This document shows positions 1 to 6,044 of a DNA stretch of 6,186 bases, in pieces; the first letter of the stretch is position 1; the number at the start of each line of letters is the position of its first letter. A model generated the notes under the pieces. That model saw nothing but the letters and a program-made list of their open reading frames with translations. It was not told the DNA's origin and made no database searches. This DNA comes from Xanthobacteraceae bacterium (GTDB lineage Bacteria; Pseudomonadota; Alphaproteobacteria; Rhizobiales; Xanthobacteraceae), in assembly GCA_030039655.1 (NCBI GenBank), contig JASHVC010000414.1, forward strand, positions 1 to 6,186, written 5' to 3'. Both the position numbers and the translations under genes were made by a program.

Positions 1-852
1 GTCGCGAAATTGCTGGGCGAAGCGATCGTGCTGACCGTCATGCTGGGCTCGGCGCTAAAGTTCGATGGTCGCTTCATCCTGCAAACCCAGAGCGACGGTC
101 CGGTGCGGATGCTTGTGGTCAACTTTACCTCGCCCGGCAGCGTGCGCGCCTGTGCCCGCTTCGACGCCAAGCGGGTCGCCGCGGCCATTGCCGCCAATGA
201 GGCGGAGCCCGGCAAGCTGCTCGGCCACGGCCATCTCGCCATGACTATTGATCAGGGTCCCGAGATGAGCCGTTATCAGGGGCTTGTGCCGCTAGAGGGT
301 GGTGACCTCGAGCAGGCGGCGCACGAGTATTTTTCACGCTCGGAGCAAATACCGACGCGGGTGCGTCTCGCGGTTGCCGAGGAATTCCGCGCCGGCAGGA
401 ACGGCCCACGCCGGCAGTGGCGCGCCGGGGGCATCTTGCTGCAGTTTCTACCGAACTCGATCGAGCGCGCTCGGCAGGCGGATCTCGACCCCGGCGACGC
501 GCCGCCCGGCACCGAGCCGCATGTCATTCCAGAGGATGAGGCCTGGATCGAGGGCCGCGCATTGGTCGAGACTATCAACGACATCGAGCTGGTCGACCCG
601 GTATTGTCGAGCGAGCGCCTTGCCTACCGCCTGTTTCATGAGCGGGGAGTGCGCGTGTTCCGCGCGGCCCCCGTTGAAGCCTGCTGTTCGTGCTCGCGAG
701 ATAGCGTTGAGAACATGCTGCGGAGCTTTCCGCAGACGGATCGCGACGACATGGTGGAGGGCGGAAAAATCACCGTGACCTGCGAATTCTGCAGCTCTAC
801 CTATGTGTTTGCTCCAAATGAGATAACGGCGGCTGACGCACCGCTTGCCTAA
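1..852 (+). CDS. hslO: Hsp33 redox-regulated chaperone, 5'-truncated by window edge
   Basis: This is the C-terminal 283 residues of Hsp33, a cytoplasmic holdase chaperone that is switched on by oxidation and unfolding and protects unfolding proteins during oxidative stress. The frame is open from base 1 (it begins V-A-K-L-L-G-E-A), so the TTG at position 10 is not the true start; the family is usually about 290-330 residues, so some tens of residues are missing. Family signs are the LGSALKFDGRFILQTQ stretch near the start, the DGPVRMLVV segment and, decisively, the C-terminal zinc switch: a CxC motif at bases 685-693 and a CxxC motif (CEFC) at 781-792, separated by 29 residues, which fits the family's CxC-X27-32-CxxC pattern. 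An extra cysteine directly before the CxC gives CCSC. The gene ends in TAA. No clear terminator follows directly; the nearest strong one is at 1178-1214. Identification is firm. Confidence 0.96.
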   Translation, partial: VAKLLGEAIVLTVMLGSALKFDGRFILQTQSDGPVRMLVVNFTSPGSVRACARFDAKRVAAAIAANEAEPGKLLGHGHLAMTIDQGPEMSRYQGLVPLEGGDLEQAAHEYFSRSEQIPTRVRLAVAEEFRAGRNGPRRQWRAGGILLQFLPNSIERARQADLDPGDAPPGTEPHVIPEDEAWIEGRALVETINDIELVDPVLSSERLAYRLFHERGVRVFRAAPVEACCSCSRDSVENMLRSFPQTDRDDMVEGGKITVTCEFCSSTYVFAPNEITAADAPLA

Positions 853-890
853 CGCTTGGCCTCATCGTCCTCTCCTTTGCATCATCCCGA

Positions 891-928
891 AATCGTGACC
901 GCTGGAACCAAAGCCCATGGACACGATT
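891..928. repeat. Imperfect inverted repeat in hslO 3' region
   Basis: AATCGTGACC at 891-900 is complementary to GGACACGATT at 919-928 with one mismatch, enclosing an 18-base spacer. It begins 39 bases after the hslO stop. There is no T-run immediately after it, so it is a poor intrinsic terminator. It could be an mRNA 3' stabilising hairpin, a dispersed palindromic element or a regulator site ahead of the small open frame at 962. Only the symmetry is seen; the role is unknown. Confidence 0.45.
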
Positions 929-961
929 ATTCAAGCGCAGGGGGAGTGATGCGAGGCATGA

Positions 962-1141
962 GTGAGCAAGATTGTGGTTGGCGCCCTCACTGCCGCGGTG
1001 TGGTTTGCGCTCTCCTATGTGGCGGCCCGGGCTGACAGCGTTGCCCAAATCTGTCACCACACGAAATACGTCTCGGCGGATGCCGGGCGTACCGACTCTG
1101 GAGCGGCAATTCACCGGCCGGGTGCCGCCTTTGTGCGCTGA
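962..1141 (+). CDS. Candidate small secreted protein, 59 aa (hypothetical)
   Basis: A GTG-initiated frame encodes 59 residues that I do not recognise. It opens with a convincing Sec signal-peptide shape: a short basic start (M-S-K), a hydrophobic core (IVVGALTAAVWFALSYV) and an AARA|D-type cleavage site near residues 21-25, leaving a mature peptide of about 35 residues with one cysteine. A GAGG element (953-956) lies 5 bases before the GTG, and an in-frame TGA directly precedes the GTG (959-961), so this is the only start upstream of the hydrophobic core. A strong + strand intrinsic terminator follows 36 bases after the stop, which fits a transcribed gene here, although the terminator could equally serve hslO. 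No separate promoter is evident. It could also be the remnant of a longer decayed gene, since nothing recognisable follows the signal peptide. Confidence 0.4.
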   Translation: MSKIVVGALTAAVWFALSYVAARADSVAQICHHTKYVSADAGRTDSGAAIHRPGAAFVR

Positions 1142-1177
1142 GCTGAACGGCGGAAGAGGCCACGTGTTAGTTGCGTA

Positions 1178-1214
1178 TGCGCGGATCCGCCTCAAGCGGG
1201 TCCGCGCAATTTTT
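1178..1214 (+). terminator. Intrinsic terminator on + strand
   Basis: A 13-bp stem pairs 1178-1190 with 1196-1208 (one G-U wobble, otherwise perfect), with the 5-base loop CTCAA and a following ATTTTT run (1209-1214). The U-tract is only on the + strand side; read from the - strand the stem is followed by mixed sequence, so it is not a good terminator for apaG. It ends hslO or small-frame (962-1141) transcripts just before the convergent apaG stop. Confidence 0.85.
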
Positions 1215-1223
1215 AGAAGCGCC

Positions 1224-1646
1224 TCAATTAAGCGTGCGCTTGGTCTCGACGCTGTCGAGTGAGAAGGCGGGAATCTCGATATCGAAATGCTCGCCACCCG
1301 CGCCCACCATGCCGTAGGTGCCGGCCATGAATCCGGACGGCGTCTGCAGCGGCACGCCGCTTGTGTATTCGAACGCTTCGCCTGCCTTCAGCACCGGCTC
1401 CTCGCCGACGACTCCGGCGCCGCGTACTTCCTGCCGGCGGCCATTGGCGTCGGTGATGCGCCAGTGGCGCGTCTTCAGTTGAACGGTTTCTTTGCCCCGA
1501 TTGGTGATTGAGATCGCGTAGGCCCAGAAGAACTGATTGTTCTCCGGCGACGAGCGGTCAGGCTCAAAGCGCGGCGTAACCGCGACCTCGATGCCGCGCG
1601 TGGTGGCGCGATACATGGCCGGTTTCTTCGCGGTTTCGGTCGCCAT
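1224..1646 (-). CDS. apaG: ApaG domain protein
   Basis: This encodes a 140-residue ApaG protein, a small cytoplasmic single-domain protein with an immunoglobulin/fibronectin-like beta fold. The name is linked historically to Co2+ resistance and Mg2+ efflux in enterobacteria (CorD), but the biochemical role is unsettled. Family signs are the N-terminal Y-x-A-x-T-x-G-I-x-V-x-V-x-P segment, F-F-W-A-Y-x-I-x-I-x-N in the middle, W-R-I-T-D-x-x-G, then V-R-G-x-G-V-V-G-E-x-P-V-L, the F-E-Y-T-S-G-x-P-L stretch, and a C-terminal M-x-G-T-Y...F-D-I-E-I-P-x-F block. I chose the ATG at 1644-1646 because AGGA lies 7 bases upstream on the - strand; the frame stays open to 1685 but the added residues are not family-like. 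It converges with hslO and diverges from opgC. hslO-apaG-metZ proximity is, from memory, common in Rhizobiales. Confidence 0.95.
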   Translation of the reverse strand: MATETAKKPAMYRATTRGIEVAVTPRFEPDRSSPENNQFFWAYAISITNRGKETVQLKTRHWRITDANGRRQEVRGAGVVGEEPVLKAGEAFEYTSGVPLQTPSGFMAGTYGMVGAGGEHFDIEIPAFSLDSVETKRTLN

Positions 1647-1715
1647 TTGGTGTCCTGTCGCGGCCGCGAGCTCAGGGAACGCCACGCATTAGTGAGTGGA
1701 TTTCGCGGCCTTGTT

Positions 1716-1744
1716 GCAATAACCGTGCGGGCACGCTTTCTCAA
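1716..1744 (-). promoter_or_regulatory. Possible sigma-70 promoter for apaG
   Basis: On the - strand, TTGAGA (1744-1739) and TATTGC (1721-1716) are separated by exactly 17 bases. The -35 box matches the consensus at 5 of 6 positions but the -10 box at only 3 of 6. It would start transcription near 1709, giving apaG a leader of about 60 bases. That leader contains the 12-bp perfect palindrome TCGCGGCCGCGA (1658-1669). I saw no comparable promoter for opgC in the same 1647-1779 gap. Confidence 0.35.
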
Positions 1745-1779
1745 GTGGCGCCTCGGTGGACAACACAGAAGAGTAGAAC

Positions 1780-3051
1780 GTGATCCGTGGATCAGGCCTT
1801 GCTTCGTTGCTGCGTTGGCCCGCAACGGCCGCAAGTCCTGATGCCGTGCGCGCGAAGGCGGGCGCTGGCGCCTCGGCAGTGGCCGCGCAGCGCCTGCCGT
1901 CCGGGAGCGAGCGCGATCTGCGGCTCGATCTGTTCCGCGGCATCGCCTTGTGGCTCATCTTTCTTGACCACATCCCCGAAAACGTCGTCAACTGGTTCAC
2001 CATCCGCAATTACGGATTTTCCGACGCGACCGAGATCTTCATTTTCATTTCTGGCTACACCGCCGCGTTCGTGTACGGCAAAGCCATGCGCGAGCGCGGC
2101 TTTGTCGTCTCCAGCGCGCGCATCCTCCGCCGCGCTTGGCAAATTTACGTCGCGCACATTTTTCTGTTCACGATCTTTCTGGCCGAGATCGCCTACGTCG
2201 CGGCGACATTCGAGAATCCGCTCTACGCCGAAGAAATGAATGTCCTGAATTTTCTCAAGGAGCCGGACGTCACGATTTTTCAGGCGCTGTTGTTGAAGTT
2301 CAAGCCCGCCAACATGGACGTGCTACCGCTTTACATCGTCCTGCTGTTGTTGTTTCCGCCGACGCTGCGGTTGTTGCTGTGGCAACCCGGTGTAGCACTT
2401 TTGCTTTCCGCCTTGGTCTACATCTTGGCCTGGGGCTTCCATCTGAACTTGCCCGCCTATCCAAACGGCGTCTGGTTCTTCAACCCGTTCGCGTGGCAAT
2501 TGCTGTTCGTGTTCGGTGCATGGTGTGCGCTCGGTGGCGCGCAGGCCCTCTCCGGCCTCCTTCGCTCGCGCATTGTGCTGGCCATTGCCGTCGCCTACTT
2601 GGTGTTCGCCTTCTTGATCACCTTGACGTGGTACCATGAGCCGTTGGCGCGCTATGTGCCGCTTTGGCTCAGCGACCGGCTCTACCCGATCGATAAAACC
2701 AATCTCGACGTGCTGCGATTCGCGCATTTCCTGGCTCTGGCGGCGGTGACGGTCAGGTTCATCCCACGCGACTGGCCGGCGCTGAAATGGCCGATCCTCC
2801 AACCGGCGATTCAGTGCGGCCAACACTCCCTTGAAATCTTCTGCCTGGGCGTTTTCCTCGCATTTGCCGGTCAATTCATCATCAGTGAATGGTCAGGCGG
2901 GCCTTTCGTTCAAACGGTGATCAGCGTGTTAGGCATCGCGATCATGATCGCTACTGCGAGTCTGCTGACATGGTATAAGCGCATGGAGGGACGAAGCTCC
3001 CCAGCACGCGTCAAAACACCCGACGCCGACCTCGCGGGAGGCGAGGCATGA
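1780..3051 (+). CDS. opgC: OpgC-type membrane acyltransferase
   Basis: This 423-residue multi-pass inner-membrane protein belongs to the OpgC/MdoC branch of the acyltransferase-3 superfamily. The characterised members add succinyl groups to osmoregulated periplasmic glucans. A low-complexity Ala-rich cytoplasmic N-terminus (about residues 1-44) precedes the signature R-D-L-R-L-D-L-F-R-G (45-54). The superfamily R-x10-H motif is present as Arg53 and His64 (F-L-D-H), followed by G-F-S-D-A-T-E-I-F-I-F-I-S-G-Y (79-93). About ten hydrophobic segments follow, up to the last near 377-397, and a short polar tail. The GTG start is the first possible one, since an in-frame TAG ends 3 bases upstream; the ribosome site (GAAGAG) is weak, so a start somewhat further in is possible. 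The stop overlaps the next start as ATGA, showing translational coupling. The acyl group and acceptor cannot be read from sequence; glucan succinylation is only the family default. Confidence 0.9.
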   Translation: MIRGSGLASLLRWPATAASPDAVRAKAGAGASAVAAQRLPSGSERDLRLDLFRGIALWLIFLDHIPENVVNWFTIRNYGFSDATEIFIFISGYTAAFVYGKAMRERGFVVSSARILRRAWQIYVAHIFLFTIFLAEIAYVAATFENPLYAEEMNVLNFLKEPDVTIFQALLLKFKPANMDVLPLYIVLLLLFPPTLRLLLWQPGVALLLSALVYILAWGFHLNLPAYPNGVWFFNPFAWQLLFVFGAWCALGGAQALSGLLRSRIVLAIAVAYLVFAFLITLTWYHEPLARYVPLWLSDRLYPIDKTNLDVLRFAHFLALAAVTVRFIPRDWPALKWPILQPAIQCGQHSLEIFCLGVFLAFAGQFIISEWSGGPFVQTVISVLGIAIMIATASLLTWYKRMEGRSSPARVKTPDADLAGGEA

Positions 3052-3776
3052 ATTTCAAGATTGCGGTGATTGCCGCGATGGCGCTCATGGACGCCGTTGC
3101 GTTCGCGGCGGAGGAATGCGAGGTGCCGCCGTCGTTCATTGCGAGCGATAGTGACCTCACGCGTGTCGCCGCGTCGATCAAGAATCAGCATCGGTTGGAT
3201 ATTGCCGTGGTGGGCACCGCGTCGTCGGCTCTGCCGGGTCCCGATGGGGAAAAGTATGCCTATCCGGCGCGGCTGCAGGAGGCGCTGCAGCGCCTGCTGC
3301 CGGGCAATCAGATCAAGGTGGCCGCGCATGTGGAGGCGCGACAAACCACCGCAGAGATGGCTGCAGGGCTCAAGAAGATCCTCGCCGATGAAAAGCCGGC
3401 GCTTGTCGTCTGGCAGGCGGGTACCTTCGACGCCGTGAGCGGGATCGATCCGGACGATTTTCGCACCAGCCTCGCCGAGGGGGTCGATGCGATCATCGCC
3501 GCTGGAGCCGACGCGGTTTTGATGAATATGCAGTATAGCCCGCATACCGAAACGATGCTGGGCGTGGCGCCCTACGCGGATATCATGCACATAGTGGCCC
3601 AAGAACATGACGTGCCACTGTTCGACAGGCTGGCCATCATGCATTTTTGGAACGACCAGGGCACGTTCGATCTATATGCCGCCACAAAGAAGTATGATAT
3701 GGCGCAAAAGGTTCACGATTGCATTGGCCGGGTGCTGGCGTCTCAGATTATCAACGCGGCCCATCTGACGCCTTGA
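3048..3776 (+). CDS. Secreted SGNH-fold pseudoenzyme (catalytic residues lost)
   Basis: This is a 242-residue exported protein. A signal peptide spans about residues 1-21 (hydrophobic core ending A-F-A-A). It aligns along its length with the next gene, for example I-A-V-V-G-T-A-S-S-A against V-I-V-A-I-G-S-S-S-T-A, V-V-W-Q-A-G-T against V-L-W-Q-V-G-T, G-A-D-A-V-L-M-N-M-Q-Y-S-P against G-A-D-V-V-L-I-D-P-Q-Y-A-P, and D-V-P-L-F-D-R-L-A-I-M against H-V-D-L-F-R-R-F-A-V-M. At the catalytic positions it differs: block I nucleophile Ser is Ala58, the block II glycines are absent (H-V-E-A-R near 94-98), block III Asn is Phe127, and block V D-x-x-H is K-K-Y-D (214-217). I infer a non-catalytic partner or binding protein. 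Its only cysteines, Cys24 and Cys225, correspond to the only two in the paralogue. The ATG overlaps the opgC stop (ATGA), with GGAGG just upstream. Fold assignment rests on the paralogue. Confidence 0.85.
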   Translation: MNFKIAVIAAMALMDAVAFAAEECEVPPSFIASDSDLTRVAASIKNQHRLDIAVVGTASSALPGPDGEKYAYPARLQEALQRLLPGNQIKVAAHVEARQTTAEMAAGLKKILADEKPALVVWQAGTFDAVSGIDPDDFRTSLAEGVDAIIAAGADAVLMNMQYSPHTETMLGVAPYADIMHIVAQEHDVPLFDRLAIMHFWNDQGTFDLYAATKKYDMAQKVHDCIGRVLASQIINAAHLTP

Positions 3777-3794
3777 GGATGCAAAAGCGTTTTG

Positions 3795-4745
3795 ATGTTT
3801 GATAGCGGCAAAGCGGTATTTGGCGGCGGCTGGGTGGGAGCCGCTGTTTTGCTCATTGGGCTCCTCGCACCGACACACGCGGCAGCGCCTGTCGTCACGC
3901 ACACGCCGGCGCCTGCCGCCATTCCTACGGCTCCCGGTACAGCGCCAAGCGCAACACCGGCAACCGGCACTGCGGCACCGCAGCCGGGGCCGTCGCAATC
4001 GGCGAAGCCGGCCGCGCTACAGCCCACAACCGCTCCGATGATGCCGGCACCGGTCGCCTGCCGCGCGCCGGCTCGATTGTCGCATCTCGATCATCCGCTG
4101 CTGCACACCGCGCGGCGTCTTGCCACCGGCGAACCTCTCGTCATCGTCGCCATCGGTTCTTCGTCGACCGCAGGAGCAGGCGCGACTTCGCCGGCCGCGA
4201 GCTATCCGAGCCGCCTTGCCGACGAACTCAAGAAGCTCTTCCCCGCGCACGACATCACAGTGCTCAATCGCGGCGTCAACGGTGAAGAGACTCACGACAT
4301 GATGGCGCGGTTTGCCACCGGCGTAATCGCCGAGCATCCACAACTCGTGCTCTGGCAGGTCGGCACCAATTCGGTGCTGCGCGATCATCCGCTCGACACG
4401 CATGAGGCCGAACTACACGAAGGCATCGAGCAACTAAAGGCGACCGGGGCCGATGTGGTGCTGATCGATCCGCAATACGCGCCGAAGGTTCTTGCCAAGG
4501 CGGAAACCTCAGGGATGGTCGATCAGATCGCGCTCGCCGCCAAGGACGAACACGTGGATCTGTTTCGCCGCTTCGCCGTCATGCGCGACTGGCATGAGGT
4601 TCAGCACGACGCCTTCGATGTTTTTGTTTCGCCTGACGGACTGCACATGAACGATTGGGGCTATGCCTGTTGGGCGAAGCTCCTCGCCGCCGCGATTGCC
4701 GACGCGGCTAATCCGCCGGTCGCTTCCGCCACGCGGCCGCGCTGA
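3795..4745 (+). CDS. Secreted SGNH hydrolase/acyltransferase with Pro-Ala linker
   Basis: This 316-residue exported SGNH (GDSL-type) esterase-fold protein probably acts in the periplasm on an acyl ester, either removing or transferring the group. Counting from the ATG at 3795, a signal peptide covers about residues 1-30 (ending T-H-A-A-A). A Pro/Ala/Thr-rich linker (about 31-86) follows, then the catalytic domain from about 89. Block I is G-S-S-S-T with nucleophile Ser123 (the usual Asp of GDSxS is Ser), block II R-G-V-N-G around 159-163, block III G-T-N-S with Asn192, and block V D-G-L-H with Asp281 and His284, so the full catalytic set is present. Cys89 and Cys292 are the only cysteines and bracket the domain, suggesting a disulfide. 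A TTG directly precedes the ATG; AGGA at 3776-3779 is 15 bases from the ATG, rather far, so TTG 3792 is possible. It lies 18 bases after its catalytically dead paralogue, in the opgC operon. Substrate unknown. Confidence 0.9.
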   Translation: MFDSGKAVFGGGWVGAAVLLIGLLAPTHAAAPVVTHTPAPAAIPTAPGTAPSATPATGTAAPQPGPSQSAKPAALQPTTAPMMPAPVACRAPARLSHLDHPLLHTARRLATGEPLVIVAIGSSSTAGAGATSPAASYPSRLADELKKLFPAHDITVLNRGVNGEETHDMMARFATGVIAEHPQLVLWQVGTNSVLRDHPLDTHEAELHEGIEQLKATGADVVLIDPQYAPKVLAKAETSGMVDQIALAAKDEHVDLFRRFAVMRDWHEVQHDAFDVFVSPDGLHMNDWGYACWAKLLAAAIADAANPPVASATRPR

Positions 4746-4781
4746 ACCCGCGCTGACATCCCTCCCAGTTGCTGAACTGTG

Positions 4782-5972
4782 CTAAACCGCGTCCAGGGCG
4801 CCGAGCACGTCTTCGACGATATCGTCGGGATGCTCAAGCCCAACGGACACACGCACGAGCCCGTCACCGATACCAAGCTCCGCTCGCTGCGCCGGCGTGA
4901 GCCGCTGGTGCGTGGTCGTTGCCGGGTGCGTGATAAGGCTCTTGGCGTCGCCTAGGTTGTTGCTGATACGCACCAGCTTCAGCGTGTCCTGAAAGCGGAA
5001 CGCGGCCTTTTTGCCGCCCTTGATTTCGAAGGCGACGAGGTTGGAGCCGCCGCGCATCTGCTTCTGTACGATGGCCGCCTGCGGGTGGTCGGCCCGGCCC
5101 GGATAGATGAGCCGTGTGATCTTGGGATGGTCGGCGAGCGCAACAGCCAGCGTGGCGGCGCTGTCGGTCTGGCGTCGCACGCGAACCGCGAGAGTCTCCA
5201 GGCCTTTGAGCAGCACCCAAGCGTTGAATGGCGACATCGACGGACCGGTTTGGCGCAGAAGTACGTGGATCTTCTCCATGATGAATTTCTGCGAGCCCAG
5301 CACGATGCCGCCAAGGCAGCGCCCCTGTCCGTCGATATGCTTGGTCGCCGAATAGACCACGCAATCGGCGCCCAGCGCGAGCGGGCTTTGGTAAAGCGGT
5401 GTGGCGAACACGTTGTCGACGACCAAAGTCGCTCCAGCCGCGTGGGCGATCTTGGCCACCTCTGCGATATCGATCACGTCGAGTGCCGGATTGGTCGGAC
5501 TTTCGAGGAAGAACGTCTTGGTGTTTGGCCGCACGGCGTTGTGCCAGGCGTCAAGACTACAGCCGTTGACCAGTGTCGACTCGACACCGAAACGCGGCAG
5601 GTATTCTTCGACGATGTAAAGGCATGAACCGAACATGGCCTTCGATGCCACGACGTGATCGCCGGCCTTGAGTTGCCCGACGAGCGCGAGGGTCACGGCG
5701 GCCATGCCGGTCGCGGTCGCGCGCGCGGCCTCGGCGCCCTCAAACGCCGCCATGCGCCGCTCGAACATGTCGACGGTGGGATTGGCAAAACGCGAATACT
5801 GGTAGCCGGGGTCCTCGCCCTTGAAGCGAGCCTCCGCCTGGGCGGAGCTGTCGTACACGTACCCTTGCGTGAGATAGAGCGCCTCGGAGGTCTCGCCGAA
5901 CGGCGAGCGCAGGATGCCAGACTGTACGAGGCGTGTTTCCGGACGGTAGTTTCTCTTAGCGGACGCGGACAT
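4782..5972 (-). CDS. metZ: O-succinylhomoserine sulfhydrylase
   Basis: This 396-residue cytoplasmic PLP enzyme of the Cys/Met metabolism family (cystathionine gamma-synthase fold type I) makes homocysteine from O-succinylhomoserine and sulfide in methionine synthesis. It is full length for the family. Visible hallmarks are Y-S-R-F-A-N-P-T-V near residues 59-67, T-A-T-G-M-A-A (86-92) in the cofactor-binding loop, V-V-D-N-V-F-A-T-P with Asp186, the Schiff-base lysine Lys211 in S-A-T-K-H-I-D-G-Q-G-R, S-L-I-T-H-P-A-T-T-T-H (345-355), and G-L-V-R-V-S-V-G-L-E-H-P-D-D near the end. The S-A-T-K-H-I-D-G-Q-G-R-C-L-G-G block is typical of MetZ rather than MetB or MetC. I chose the ATG at 5970-5972 because GGAGG lies 5 bases upstream; the frame stays open to 6053 but would run through the leader terminator. 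Regulation is by the SAM-II leader. It converges with the opgC operon over 36 bases with no clear terminator. Confidence 0.96.
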   Translation of the reverse strand: MSASAKRNYRPETRLVQSGILRSPFGETSEALYLTQGYVYDSSAQAEARFKGEDPGYQYSRFANPTVDMFERRMAAFEGAEAARATATGMAAVTLALVGQLKAGDHVVASKAMFGSCLYIVEEYLPRFGVESTLVNGCSLDAWHNAVRPNTKTFFLESPTNPALDVIDIAEVAKIAHAAGATLVVDNVFATPLYQSPLALGADCVVYSATKHIDGQGRCLGGIVLGSQKFIMEKIHVLLRQTGPSMSPFNAWVLLKGLETLAVRVRRQTDSAATLAVALADHPKITRLIYPGRADHPQAAIVQKQMRGGSNLVAFEIKGGKKAAFRFQDTLKLVRISNNLGDAKSLITHPATTTHQRLTPAQRAELGIGDGLVRVSVGLEHPDDIVEDVLGALDAV

Positions 5973-5974
5973 GC

Positions 5975-5988
5975 GGCCCTCCTTGGCC
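5975..5988 (-). promoter_or_regulatory. metZ ribosome binding site in a small hairpin loop
   Basis: On the - strand the strong site AAGGAGG (5984-5978) sits 5 bases before the metZ ATG. It is flanked by GGCC (5988-5985) and GGCC (5978-5975), which are self-complementary and could form a 4-bp stem with AAGGAG as its loop. The site is real and decides the start; the hairpin is weak and may have no effect. Confidence 0.75.
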
Positions 5989-6027
5989 AAAAACAAAACC
6001 CGGCCGGGAGGAAATCCTCTGGCCGGG
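5989..6027 (-). terminator. Leader intrinsic terminator ahead of metZ
   Basis: Read on the - strand, CCCGGCC (6027-6021) pairs perfectly with GGCCGGG (6005-5999). Inside, GAGG pairs with CCTC around an ATTT loop, with a small internal bulge. The stem is followed at once by TTTTGTTTTT (5998-5989). It lies between the SAM-II riboswitch and the metZ start, in the place expected for a transcription attenuator. It is directional: the U-tract is only on the - strand side. Confidence 0.88.
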
Positions 6028-6044
6028 CTCAAGCGTCCCCGGCC
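6021..6044 (-). promoter_or_regulatory. Candidate antiterminator hairpin
   Basis: On the - strand, GGCCGGG (6044-6038), the 3' pseudoknot strand of the riboswitch, is perfectly complementary to CCCGGCC (6027-6021), the 5' arm of the following terminator, with a 10-base loop between. The two structures cannot form together. Without SAM this 7-bp hairpin would block the terminator; with SAM the GGCCGG would be held in the pseudoknot and the terminator could form. The pairing is seen; the switching mechanism is inference. Confidence 0.6.

Noticed and set aside
972..1262. 96-residue + strand open frame between hslO and apaG
   Set aside because: It runs through the intrinsic terminator at 1178-1214 and into apaG, and is rich in Arg; the GTG frame at 962 is better supported.
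1647..1685. 13-residue N-terminal extension of ApaG
   Set aside because: The ATG at 1646 has a well-placed AGGA and the extra residues do not resemble the family.
1689..2009. 106-residue - strand open frame overlapping the opgC start
   Set aside because: Ser/Arg-rich, no motif, antisense to the conserved OpgC signature.
2323..2874. 183-residue - strand open frame opposite opgC
   Set aside because: Gln/Arg/Glu-rich antisense of membrane-segment codons, with no recognisable motif.
2910..3644. 244-residue open frame on the - strand opposite opgC end and the first SGNH gene
   Set aside because: Rich in His and Arg with no family signature; it is an antisense shadow of GC-rich coding sequence, and the + strand frame has signal peptide, ribosome site and paralogue support.
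4746..4781. Terminator between the SGNH gene and metZ
   Set aside because: I looked for a stem with a U-tract in this 36-base gap and found no convincing one on either strand.
5085..5627. 180-residue + strand open frame opposite metZ
   Set aside because: Antisense shadow of a well-supported metZ; no domain features.
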